DNA of 52,761 nt from Desulfovibrio sp. DV (GTDB lineage: Bacteria; Desulfobacterota; Desulfovibrionia; Desulfovibrionales; Desulfovibrionaceae): positions 1-52,761 of the forward strand of contig NZ_MLBG01000017.1 in NCBI RefSeq assembly GCF_001936595.1, in the 5' to 3' direction. Positions 42,818-52,477 of the stretch are shown here, piece after piece. Made by a program: the position numbers and the translations under genes. A model generated the notes under the pieces. The model was not told the DNA's origin, searched no databases, and saw only the letters and a program-made list of their open reading frames with translations. Positions within the stretch are counted from its first letter, which is position 1; every line of letters starts with the position of its first letter.

Positions 42818-44272
42818 TTAGGAGACGGGAATGGCCTGGCGATGGGACGGCACCGGGGCCACGGGCTGGGCCGGCGCGGCCGGGACAGGCTGGGCCGGAA
42901 CACCCTGCACGGGCTGGGCCGGGGCAGACGGCACCGGGGTCGGGGAATAGGACTGCTCGGTTTCCGGGGCCGGATTTTCCAGGGCCTTTTGCCGGATGGC
43001 GTTTAGGCGCTGGCGGAATCCTTCGGGATCGAGCAGGACCGGGCCGGTGACCGAAGGCCGGAACAGGTACATGGCCACATGGGCCTTGCCGTCAGGGCTG
43101 TAGGACAGCGGAGCCATGCTGAAATCCATGCCCGAGGTGGCCTGGGCCAGACGGGCGCTGACTTCCTGGGGCGGCGAGCCCTGGGGCAGCCGGCCAAGGC
43201 GGGCGGCCATGCGGGCGAAATCAAAGCCCACGGCCTCCCACATGTCGGGATGTTCCACGCCGGCGGCGCGCATGGCGGTCACGAGCTGCTGGGTGGCCTG
43301 TCCCTGGTTTTCCGGCCACCAGGCCCCGGGGCATACGGCCAACCGGTAGTTTTGAATATTAATCTGGCTCTTGGTGGCCGCGGCCCGGTACAGGGCTTCG
43401 GTCCACAGTTGCGGCCCAAGGATGAGCAGGTCTTCGACCTTGTTGCGGAAGATGGCCGGCAACACCTTGTCGGCCCGGGCCCATTCGTCGGGTATGAACA
43501 CGGCTCCGAAGCCCGGACGGCCGCCGCCGGTGCGCAGCATGTCGGCGACAGTGGCTTCCCAGCCGGCCGGTTCCTGGGGATTGTAGACGCCGGTGGCCGT
43601 GATCTGGGCGCCGATCTTGGAGGCGGCCACGGCAAAGGCATCGCCCATGGTCTGGCCGTAGCGGTCGCCGGGACGCAGGATGGCAAACTGGTTGATGCCG
43701 TAATCGCTGGCGGACAAACGCAGCAGGGCGTCGATCTCGTCTTCGGCGCTGGGGAAAAAGCGCCAGGCGTCAATGCCTTCCCGGGCTTCGCCCAAAGACG
43801 GCATGAAGGCCAGGAAAACCCGGGTCTGGAGCATCCCGGCGGTTTCGAGTTCCTTAAGCGTCAGCCGGTGCATGGGGCCGCCGACAACGGTGATCTCCGG
43901 GGGGAGATTGCGCACGGCCTCGGCCCAACCCGGCTGGGTGGCGTCGATGATGTGGACGTCAAGGGGCGTGCCGGCCTTGGCCAGAACGTCCTGGGCGGCC
44001 TGGATGCCCTTTTGCACCCGCCCGCCGAATTCGCGAAACGGCCCGCCAAGCGGCAGCAGCACGGCCACGGAATTGGCGTAGGCCGGCTTTGGCGGCGGCG
44101 TGGGCTCGGGCTGGACCGCAACAACCGGCGGCGTTGGCGGCGGGGTCGGCTCGGCCTGTTGGGAACCGGAGAACATCCCGGCGCAACCGGACAGGGCGAC
44201 AAGGAGGCTGCCCGCGACAAGACCAGCCAGAAGGCGGTGGAAGGAGCGATTTTTTTTGATCGTGGCGTACAT
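42818..44272 (-). CDS. LppC-like lipoprotein, PBP-activator/type 1 binding fold
   Basis: A 484-aa predicted lipoprotein: a signal segment ending LSGCAGM, a Pro-rich linker (PTPPPTPPVVAVQPEP), then a periplasmic-binding-fold region starting SVAVLLPLGGPFREFGGRVQ and ending in a Pro/Ala-rich tail with PAQPV repeats. This matches the LppC/penicillin-binding-protein activator group; TDIDVHIID-type and FFPSAEDEIDALL segments fit. The ATG at 44272 is used because the upstream extension would run through the dnaK terminator. The role is probably cell-envelope related. Confidence 0.78.
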   Translation of the reverse strand: MYATIKKNRSFHRLLAGLVAGSLLVALSGCAGMFSGSQQAEPTPPPTPPVVAVQPEPTPPPKPAYANSVAVLLPLGGPFREFGGRVQKGIQAAQDVLAKAGTPLDVHIIDATQPGWAEAVRNLPPEITVVGGPMHRLTLKELETAGMLQTRVFLAFMPSLGEAREGIDAWRFFPSAEDEIDALLRLSASDYGINQFAILRPGDRYGQTMGDAFAVAASKIGAQITATGVYNPQEPAGWEATVADMLRTGGGRPGFGAVFIPDEWARADKVLPAIFRNKVEDLLILGPQLWTEALYRAAATKSQINIQNYRLAVCPGAWWPENQGQATQQLVTAMRAAGVEHPDMWEAVGFDFARMAARLGRLPQGSPPQEVSARLAQATSGMDFSMAPLSYSPDGKAHVAMYLFRPSVTGPVLLDPEGFRQRLNAIRQKALENPAPETEQSYSPTPVPSAPAQPVQGVPAQPVPAAPAQPVAPVPSHRQAIPVS

Positions 44273-44319
44273 GGGCGAACCGGGGTTTGGCGGCCGGGCC
44301 GTCGTGTCCGAAGGGCATG

Positions 44320-44359
44320 AAAAAAGCCTGACCCGTCCAAGGAGACGGGTCAGGCTTTT
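44320..44359 (-). terminator. Intrinsic terminator after dnaK
   Basis: Perfect inverted repeat AAAAGCCTGACCCGTC / GACGGGTCAGGCTTTT with a short loop, 48 bp beyond the dnaK stop. It separates the heat-shock operon from the LppC-like gene. Confidence 0.9.
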
Positions 44360-44406
44360 CGTTACGCGCAATGGGACCCGAAGGCAAGTCCGCGCCGGGA
44401 TGAACG

Positions 44407-46320
<1,914 letters not shown>

Positions 46321-46391
46321 AACAGCCTTTCCTCCTTGAATTTCCTGTATGATTTTGCGCCGCTAGGCGAGTGTTTTGGCGTAACGTCGAA

Positions 46392-46419
46392 AATATAAGG
46401 CCCGATTTGCCCGAGTAAA
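46392..46419 (-). promoter_or_regulatory. Possible internal promoter before dnaK
   Basis: On the minus strand TTTACT (46419-46414) and TATATT (46397-46392) are separated by 16 bp in the 120-bp grpE-dnaK gap, about 75 bp before the dnaK ATG. It could give dnaK extra transcription. Confidence 0.35.
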
Positions 46420-46440
46420 GGGGCTAACGGAAAAAACGTT

Positions 46441-46971
46441 TCATTGCGCCTTGTTGACCATGACCTTGGCCGGGCGCAGCAAGCGGCCGCGCAGCATGTA
46501 GCCGCGCTGGACCACCTGGGCCACGGCGTCGTCGGCCAGGCCGGCGACGGTGGCCACGCCAAGGGCCTCGTGGGACTCGGGATTAAACGGCTCGCCGGCC
46601 GTGCCGAACTCCGTCACGCCATGGCGGGACAGGATATCGACAAAGGCTTTGCGGGTCATGTCCACGCCCACCATGAAGTCCTTGCAGACTTCGCTGGTGC
46701 GGCCGTGGGCCAGGGCCAGATCGAGATGGTCAAGGACGGGGAGCAGTTCCGAAATCAGGCTTTCGGTCGCATATTTCTGGAACTCTTCTTTTTCCTTGAT
46801 GAGACGTTTCTTGAGATTTTCCGTTTCGGCCAGGGCGCGCAGGCGTCTGTCGGCCTCGGCGGCAAGTTCGGCGCGCAGGCGTTCGATGGCTTCCTCCGGG
46901 GTGGCCGGGGCAGCCTCGGCCGGGGTTTCAGACGCGGTTTCGGTGTCGGGCAGTTTTTCCTCAGGGACCAT
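46441..46971 (-). CDS. grpE: Nucleotide exchange factor GrpE
   Basis: DnaK nucleotide-exchange factor of 176 aa. An acidic Ala/Glu/Pro-rich N-terminus precedes the long coiled coil (ERLRAELAAEADRRLRALAE, TENLKKRLIKEKEEFQKYA). The beta domain has GTAGEPFNPESHEALGVATV and VVQRGYMLRGRLLRPAKVMV, the canonical GrpE end. GGAGGAATC precedes the ATG. It lies between hrcA and dnaK. Confidence 0.96.
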   Translation of the reverse strand: MVPEEKLPDTETASETPAEAAPATPEEAIERLRAELAAEADRRLRALAETENLKKRLIKEKEEFQKYATESLISELLPVLDHLDLALAHGRTSEVCKDFMVGVDMTRKAFVDILSRHGVTEFGTAGEPFNPESHEALGVATVAGLADDAVAQVVQRGYMLRGRLLRPAKVMVNKAQ

Positions 46972-47047
46972 GATTCCTCCACAACGAGCGTTTGGGCGCA
47001 ACAAAAGGCCGGCCTGCGCCGGGGCGTCGCGACGCGGATGGTGCTTG

Positions 47048-48085
47048 TTAAAAATGCCGGTCGAGCAGCCGGGTCAGGGTGCTGGCGGTGTAGTTCACCA
47101 CCGGCACGAGCTTGGCGTAATCCATGCGCAGGGGACCGATGAGGCCGATGGCCCCCAGGGTGCGCCGGCCGGTGCCGTAGGGGGCGGTGATGACCCCCAG
47201 TTCGGACAGCGCGGCCTGATCCGACTCGTCGCCGATTATGATGACCGTTTTAAGACCGTTTACGGTTTTGTCCAGCAGATCGAGCAGAATGGTGCGCTCT
47301 TCCAGGACGCGCATGAGTTCGCGCATATGCTCGGCGTCGGTGAATTCGGGCTGGGACAGGATGTTGGGCGTCCCGTCCACAATGACTTCGCTGGCCGGGG
47401 CGCGTTCCTGTTCAAAGGTCGAGCGGGCCATGGTCAGGGCGCGCAGGCACAGGGCATTGAGCGAGCGCCGGGCCTCGTCCATCTCGCGCACGATGCGGGT
47501 GCGCACTTCGTCCAGGGTCCGGTCGGTGAACAGATGGTTCAAATAATTGGAGCAGGCCACGAGATCGTCGGGTGTGACGTCCGGGGCGGTCTCGATGACG
47601 CGTTTTCGCACCAGCCCGCCCTGGAGCACCAGGAGGACCATGACCAGTCCGGGATTGAGCAGGGAAAAATCGATGCGCTTAAACCGCGCGCCGGCCGGAT
47701 TGGGGGCAATGACCATGGAAACCTGGAGCGACAGGCCGGACAGCAGGCGCGAGGCCTGGCGCAAGACGTCGTCGAGTTCAAGGCCGGCCAGGGTCAGGTT
47801 GTCGATGATGCGCCGCTTCTGATCGTCGCCCAGGGGCGACAGGCGCATGACCTGGTCGAGATAGAGGCGAAAGGCCTTGGCCGTGGGAATGCGGCCGGCC
47901 GAAGTATGGGGCTGCTCCAGATAGCCGGTCTCGGTGAGGTCGGCCATGATATTGCGGATGGAGGCGGCGGACAGGCCCAGGGAACTGAGCTTGGACACGA
48001 CCCTGGAGCCAACGGGAGCGGCCGAAGTGATATACGCTTCGATGATGGTGGTCAGGACTTCCCGTTCGCGTTCGGCAAGAGGCAT
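47048..48085 (-). CDS. hrcA: Heat-inducible transcription repressor HrcA
   Basis: Repressor of 345 aa that binds the CIRCE operator just upstream. The N-terminal winged helix shows LTTIIEAYITSAAPVGSRVV and SAASIRNIMADLTETGYLEQ, then PHTSAGRIPTAKAFRLY, all HrcA signatures. The C-terminal domain includes GVITAPYGTGRRTLGAIGLI and IGPLRMDYAKLVPVVNYTA. The ATG at 48085 follows AGGGAAAC. It begins the hrcA-grpE-dnaK operon, so it is autoregulated. Confidence 0.96.
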   Translation of the reverse strand: MPLAEREREVLTTIIEAYITSAAPVGSRVVSKLSSLGLSAASIRNIMADLTETGYLEQPHTSAGRIPTAKAFRLYLDQVMRLSPLGDDQKRRIIDNLTLAGLELDDVLRQASRLLSGLSLQVSMVIAPNPAGARFKRIDFSLLNPGLVMVLLVLQGGLVRKRVIETAPDVTPDDLVACSNYLNHLFTDRTLDEVRTRIVREMDEARRSLNALCLRALTMARSTFEQERAPASEVIVDGTPNILSQPEFTDAEHMRELMRVLEERTILLDLLDKTVNGLKTVIIIGDESDQAALSELGVITAPYGTGRRTLGAIGLIGPLRMDYAKLVPVVNYTASTLTRLLDRHF

Positions 48086-48098
48086 GGTGTTTCCCTGT

Positions 48099-48125
48099 TT
48101 GGCACTCGTCGCATTCGAGTGCCAA
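48099..48125. promoter_or_regulatory. CIRCE operator of the hrcA operon
   Basis: TTGGCACTC-N9-GAGTGCCAA, a perfect 9-bp inverted repeat with the standard 9-bp spacer. It differs from the classical TTAGCACTC arm by one base in each arm. It ends 14 bp from the hrcA ATG, downstream of the predicted promoter, where HrcA binding would block transcription. Confidence 0.95.
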
Positions 48126-48126
48126 A

Positions 48127-48155
48127 CGGGTAACAACCGAAGGAGGCGGTGTCAA
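48127..48155 (-). promoter_or_regulatory. Candidate hrcA promoter
   Basis: Minus-strand TTGACA at 48155-48150 is a perfect -35. A 17-bp spacer leads to TACCCG at 48132-48127, a poor -10, next to the CIRCE operator. Placement relative to CIRCE is as expected for HrcA control. Confidence 0.5.
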
Positions 48156-48231
48156 GGGAGAGGCGAAGAAATGAGCGCTATCGCACGGAAATACTGTCGG
48201 ATTTTTAAAACGCTTCCGTGTCCGGCCGGTA

Positions 48232-48594
48232 TCAGTCCTGGCCGGGCAGCAGACCGGCCGGGCCGGGGCGGGTGTCATCGTCGGTAACGCGCAGTCCGGA
48301 CTCGAGATCGGCCCACAGGGCGGCGTGCTCTTTGCGGGCGACGTCGGCAGCCGGCCGGCTGTCGTGCATGAGCGGCGAGGCCTGGACCACCCGGCGCAGT
48401 TCGGCCAGTCCCTCCCGGGCGGTCAACACGGCCGTGGCCGGCAGGGACAGCCGGGGCAGCATCCGGCCGAGATCCGCCAGGGAAGACGAGGAGGCAACCA
48501 GGGCGCGGCGCGACGGCGCGGCATCGGCCAGGACGGCGTAATAGCCCAGACAGACCGTGAACAGGAGAGCAACTAGGGACCTGGAAAGACGCAT
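48232..48594 (-). CDS. Small secreted protein of unknown function
   Basis: A 120-aa protein with a clear signal peptide (MRLSRSLVALLFTVCLGYYA, then VLADAAPSRR). The mature part is rich in Ala, Leu and Arg with no Cys, and contains a likely helix (VLTAREGLAELRRVVQA). No family was recognised. GGAG precedes the ATG at 48594. It sits alone between hrcA and the GntR gene, with a small GCAA-loop hairpin at 48615-48632 upstream. Confidence 0.65.
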   Translation of the reverse strand: MRLSRSLVALLFTVCLGYYAVLADAAPSRRALVASSSSLADLGRMLPRLSLPATAVLTAREGLAELRRVVQASPLMHDSRPAADVARKEHAALWADLESGLRVTDDDTRPGPAGLLPGQD

Positions 48595-48713
48595 GGGAAC
48601 TCCATTATGTATGAACCGGCGGCAACGCCGGTCCGGGGATGGCAGGACTGCCGACAGACCGGCTAAAGTCATATCATCTGACGATTATGGGCCATAAAAA
48701 GCAACTCCCCTGA

Positions 48714-49409
48714 TCATTTCTCCAGGGCTGTGATATCACTGGTGAAATGGTCGATGCCGTCCATGGCGAAGCGGGCGGCGGCGTCGGCATCCTGGCTGGT
48801 GATGGCATCGAGCAGGCCGTTGTGGATGTGGTCCTGGTAGCGGTTGACCCCCACGTCGGCGATCAGATGGTCGAGAAAATCCTGAAAGACCATGCAGAAG
48901 CTGCGGTAGAGGTCGGCCAGCAGGCTGTTGCCGCTGGCTGCGGCCACGGCGGAATGAAAGGCGATGTCGGCGGCCACGTAGCCATGGGTGTCACTGGCGG
49001 CCACAGCCGCTTTCTTGCGGACCAGACAGTCGCGCATGGTGTCGAGATCGGTCTCGGTGCGGTTGGCGGCGGCCAGCCTGGCCGTTTCCACCTCGATAAT
49101 ACGGCGCACCTCGCGGATTTCCCGGGCGGTAGCCCGGCGCAGCCGGTATTCCAGCGGCTCCTTGCCCGATGAGCCGCGCAGCACGTAGGTGCCGTCGCCC
49201 TGGCGCACTTCGAGCAATCCGGCGCTGACCAGCACGCGGATAGCCTCGCGCACGGTGGAGCGGCCGACGCCGAGCTGGGCCATGAGGGTCGGTTCGGTGG
49301 GAATTTTGGTGCCCGGCGCAAAGACCCCCAGGGATATTTTTTCCTGGATCTGCTGGATGACGAGGTCGCAGAGTTTCCGCGAGCGCACGGGACTTAAGCG
49401 GGAAGGCAT
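48714..49409 (-). CDS. GntR-family regulator, FadR/FCD subfamily
   Basis: A 231-aa transcription regulator. The N-terminal winged helix reads VIQQIQEKISLGVFAPGTKI and PTEPTLMAQLGVGRSTVREA, with LLEVRQGDGTYVL as the wing. The C-terminal FCD domain shows EVRRIIEVETARLAAANRTE, FHSAVAAASGN and the metal- or ligand-binding His region. FCD regulators usually sense carboxylic acids. It is divergent from the binding-protein/polyferredoxin pair, which it may control; it has a good promoter of its own. Confidence 0.9.
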   Translation of the reverse strand: MPSRLSPVRSRKLCDLVIQQIQEKISLGVFAPGTKIPTEPTLMAQLGVGRSTVREAIRVLVSAGLLEVRQGDGTYVLRGSSGKEPLEYRLRRATAREIREVRRIIEVETARLAAANRTETDLDTMRDCLVRKKAAVAASDTHGYVAADIAFHSAVAAASGNSLLADLYRSFCMVFQDFLDHLIADVGVNRYQDHIHNGLLDAITSQDADAAARFAMDGIDHFTSDITALEK

Positions 49410-49439
49410 CGTCTGATGATCTCCTCAATGGCCTGCCGG

Positions 49440-49468
49440 TTTCTAGGACCGGGCCGGGTCGCTGTCAA
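49440..49468 (-). promoter_or_regulatory. Sigma-70-like promoter of the GntR gene
   Basis: Minus-strand TTGACA (49468-49463), a 17-bp spacer, and TAGAAA (49445-49440). The likely start point is about 25 bp before the GntR ATG, with GAGGAG between. Confidence 0.6.
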
Positions 49469-49488
49469 GGGGGGGCGGCCCCCTTTTT
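49467..49488 (+). terminator. Terminator-like hairpin in the SBP leader
   Basis: AAGGGGG / CCCCCTT stem with a 5-nt loop, followed by TTT on the plus strand. It is placed upstream of the binding-protein gene and overlaps the -35 of the divergent GntR promoter. It could be an attenuator or could block read-through. Confidence 0.5.
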
Positions 49489-49640
49489 GCGCGCAAGGCC
49501 GCCTGCGCGCCATGGGCATAGGCCTTCGTGATGGTTCGGGCAATGGGGCATCGGAAGCATGTATTGGATTCGCGCCGGGATGCCGGGTAGGACATGGACC
49601 CATTTCAGACGGTTGTCGGCGGGTTGCCGGGGAGGGTTGC

Positions 49641-50513
49641 ATGGAAAAGGGAGCAGGGTTCGGGCGAAGACAATTTCTCAAGATGGCGGCGGTTTCGGCC
49701 GGCGGGGCCCTGTGTGCGGCCGGCCCTGCCCTGGCGGACCAGACGGCCCAACCGGCCCAGGCGGCCGGCGAGGTGCTGCAGGTCTGGTCCTGCGGCGGCC
49801 TGGCCGAGGCCATGCTGCCGGCCAACACCGCTTTTGAGGCGGCAACCGGGGCCAGGGTGGTTTATACCGGCGCTTTTGCCGCCGCCCTTGGCAAATCGCT
49901 CCTGGGTTCGGCCACCACCGACGTCTTTGCCGGCCGGGTGCTCGATCTGGCCAAGAAGCTGCGGGCCGAGGGCCGGATGTCCTGGTTTAAGCCCCTGTGC
50001 TTCACCCAATACGTGCTGGTGACGCCCAAGGGCAATCCGGCCGGCATTGGGAACATCGCCGATCTGGCCCGGTCCGGGGTCAGGGTGGTGCTGGCTCCCG
50101 AGGCCTCGCCGCCGGGGGGCGCGGCGGCGCTGAAGATTCTGGAGAAGGCGGGCATCCTGGAAGCGGCAAAGAAGAACGCTGTTGTCATGGGAAGCTGTGT
50201 GCAGCGCACCATGGACGACATCATGGCCGGGCGCGGCGACGCCTCCATTGTGGAGCTGCGCCTGACCCGCCTGCCGGCCTTTGCCGGGCGCATGGACGTG
50301 GTGGCCATTGACCCGGGGCTGTTTCCGCCGCCGCCCATGACCTTTACCGTGGGCGTCATGGAAAGCGCCAAAAACCGCACTCTGGCCGAGGCCTATGCCG
50401 CGTATCTCCTTTCGCCCGAGGGACAGGCTCACTTCGAGCACATGGGTTTTGTGCCGGCCATCTCGGCCAAAGGACAGGAGCTGGTGGAAAAGTACGGGGT
50501 GAGAGATGTCTGA
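49641..50513 (+). CDS. Tat-exported ModA-like substrate-binding protein
   Basis: A 290-aa periplasmic binding protein. A twin-arginine signal (FGRRQFLKMAAVSAGGALCA) is clear, so it is exported folded. The fold matches the molybdate/tungstate-type group: VWSCGGLAEAMLPANTAFEA, GARVVYTGAFAAALGKSLL, TTDVFAGRVLDLA and AAYLLSPEGQAHFEHMGFVP. The usual ligand Ser of ModA near the start is replaced by Cys-Gly-Gly. Further Cys occur in KPLCFTQY and MGSCVQRT. Instead of a permease, the next overlapping gene is a polyferredoxin. GGAGGG precedes the ATG. The ligand is unknown. Confidence 0.82.
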   Translation: MEKGAGFGRRQFLKMAAVSAGGALCAAGPALADQTAQPAQAAGEVLQVWSCGGLAEAMLPANTAFEAATGARVVYTGAFAAALGKSLLGSATTDVFAGRVLDLAKKLRAEGRMSWFKPLCFTQYVLVTPKGNPAGIGNIADLARSGVRVVLAPEASPPGGAAALKILEKAGILEAAKKNAVVMGSCVQRTMDDIMAGRGDASIVELRLTRLPAFAGRMDVVAIDPGLFPPPPMTFTVGVMESAKNRTLAEAYAAYLLSPEGQAHFEHMGFVPAISAKGQELVEKYGVRDV

Positions 50514-51294
50514 GAGCGTTGTGGCCAAGACGGGTGTTGCCGTCCGGCTCAAAGTGCTGCGCCGGGGCGCGCAGGTGCTCGGGGCGGCGGTCCTTGGGCA
50601 GTGGTCGCTCTACGGCGTGCTGCGCTGCCCCTTTGTCGTGCCCTATGTCAGCTGCCAGAACTGTCCGGTCATCACCTGCCATGGCCGGGTGTTGCCCATG
50701 TACTGGGGCTTTTGGCTGGCCCTGCCGGCCAGCGTGATCCTTTTTGGCCGGGCTTTTTGCGGCTGGGCCTGTCCGGGCGGGTTGGCCGTGGCCCTTTTGG
50801 GCAAGGTCGCACCCCTTGGCCGGACGTATGGTTCAAAATTCGCCCGGCTGGCCGGGGGGGGCAAATATCTGGCCCTGGCCGGGTGCCTCTACGTCTTTTA
50901 CGCCATGGGCCAGCCCAGGGCCGATGTGCCCATCCGGGTGGGGGCGTTTTTCCAGGCCGCCGCCTTGACCTTTGAGCACGCCGGCCTGCTTTGGATCGTG
51001 CGCTCGGCCATCGTGCTTGGCTTTCTGGCCCTGGGGCTGGTGCTGGCCGGAGCCTGGTGCCGGTTTGCCTGCCCCACGGGCGGGGCGTTGGAGCTGGTCA
51101 AGGGCGCATCGCTTTTCAAGGTCTTTAAGACCTCGGCCTGCAACGGCTGCGGCAAATGCACCAAGGTGTGCGAGATGGCCACCCGGCCGGAAGAGGCCAA
51201 CTGCACCAATTGCGGCGACTGTCTGGACAGTTGTCCGGTCGAGGCCATCGGCTTTGGCCGAAAGCCCAAGGAAGGCCCTGGGAAAACGGCCTAG
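50506..51294 (+). CDS. NapH-like membrane polyferredoxin
   Basis: A 262-aa membrane protein with about four transmembrane segments and Fe-S motifs, related to NapH/NosR/CcoG-type proteins. It has SCQNCPVITCHGR, then the paired membrane-boundary motifs RAFCGWACPGG and AWCRFACPTGGALEL. Two C-terminal [4Fe-4S] motifs follow: CNGCGKCTKVCEMA and CTNCGDCLDSCPVEAI. It probably carries electrons across or at the membrane. Its ATG overlaps the binding-protein gene by 8 bp, so the two are translationally coupled. Confidence 0.88.
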   Translation: MSESVVAKTGVAVRLKVLRRGAQVLGAAVLGQWSLYGVLRCPFVVPYVSCQNCPVITCHGRVLPMYWGFWLALPASVILFGRAFCGWACPGGLAVALLGKVAPLGRTYGSKFARLAGGGKYLALAGCLYVFYAMGQPRADVPIRVGAFFQAAALTFEHAGLLWIVRSAIVLGFLALGLVLAGAWCRFACPTGGALELVKGASLFKVFKTSACNGCGKCTKVCEMATRPEEANCTNCGDCLDSCPVEAIGFGRKPKEGPGKTA

Positions 51295-51476
51295 GCCGGC
51301 AGCGCCTGGAGACGGTCCGGGGCCTTTGCACGAGCTAACCCGGACCGGTGTCGCTGAATGTTACGCGCGCCGGGCAGTCGCCGGCCGGGCGTGTTGCGGC
51401 GGGTGAGGGAGCCGCAGGCCGTCAGGCGGTTTGTTTCCGCGGCCAATGGCCGGGGCTGGCAGGCGGAGGCAACGGG

Positions 51477-52352
51477 CTAGAGCGGGGAAACGGTCAGGCT
51501 CAGGCCGCCGACCGACAGCGTGGACGTGAAAAACGTGGTCACGTCGGTGGAGGGGATGCCGGCCTTGGCTGCATCGTAGCGGCTGGCCGCATCGGCAAAC
51601 AGGCTGATGGAATGGCTGTCCAGAAAGGAGGCCGGGTCGCTTATGAGCGCTGTGAGGTCAAGGCCCGTGGTCAGGCCTTCCTCGCCCTGGCTGAAGCTGA
51701 TGGTCAGGCCGGCGGTCTGGGTGCCGAGTTGGCTGGAGAAATCCGAAGGGTCGGTAAAGGCCGTGACGCGGGCGTCGGTGGTTGCGGCCGTAGTCTGGCC
51801 GGAAAGGCCGAGGGACCCGAAGACCACGGCAGCGTAGCGGGTGTCGGCGTCGTCGGCGTGTTCGGTCATGTAGGCCTGGGCCGCTGCGCCGCCCAGGCTA
51901 TGCCCGGTGACGTAGACCTGCGTGATGCCCAGAGCGTCGACGGCGGCGTCAAAGGCGGACACGCCGGCATCCAGGAGATTGTAATAGCCGGTGGTATCGA
52001 GCCAGAACGCGGCGTCGGCACTGCCCTGGTAGGCGCTTAAGCCATCGGTCGTGTAATTGATGTCGTCAGTGCCGCGAAAGGCAATGATGGCGGCCGGTGC
52101 GCCGTTGGCCACGGTGATCCAGGCGTCGAAGGCGGCATTTTGGCTGACCACGGTGCCGTTGCCGTCGCCTTCGAGGTCGAGCTGGACAAAACCGGCCGAT
52201 TCCAGACCCGAAATGAGCGTGGTGTTGTCACGATAGCTGGCCTCAGCCACCACCGCCAGGGTGGCGTCAAGGTTGGCGGCGGTCAGCGGCAGGCTGGTCT
52301 GGTCGGGAGCGGTGGCAGGGGACATCGGCAACTCGCTTGGGGATTTTTCCAT
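51477..52352 (-). CDS. Lipase class 3-like alpha/beta hydrolase
   Basis: A 291-aa protein. The nucleophile elbow is VTGHSLGGAAAQAY, preceded by AIIAFRGTDD, the class 3 lipase oxyanion region. FTDPSDF may supply the catalytic Asp and DSHSISLF the His. There is no N-terminal signal peptide. The protein is acidic and rich in Asp, Thr, Ala and Gly, with a DLEGDGNGT segment like calcium-binding loops, traits seen in type I-secreted proteins. No secretion gene is nearby. Substrate is unknown. Confidence 0.83.
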   Translation of the reverse strand: MEKSPSELPMSPATAPDQTSLPLTAANLDATLAVVAEASYRDNTTLISGLESAGFVQLDLEGDGNGTVVSQNAAFDAWITVANGAPAAIIAFRGTDDINYTTDGLSAYQGSADAAFWLDTTGYYNLLDAGVSAFDAAVDALGITQVYVTGHSLGGAAAQAYMTEHADDADTRYAAVVFGSLGLSGQTTAATTDARVTAFTDPSDFSSQLGTQTAGLTISFSQGEEGLTTGLDLTALISDPASFLDSHSISLFADAASRYDAAKAGIPSTDVTTFFTSTLSVGGLSLTVSPL

Positions 52353-52477
52353 GTGCTACGCCTGCCCGGGGAGAGCGTCAATGGCCGGCGGGGCAGGAAG
52401 CCGGGGGCAAGGAGTCGGCGGGCAGGACCGCGGATGGCCGGCCGGCCGGTCGGGCCAGAGTCGGAGCGCCGGGACGG

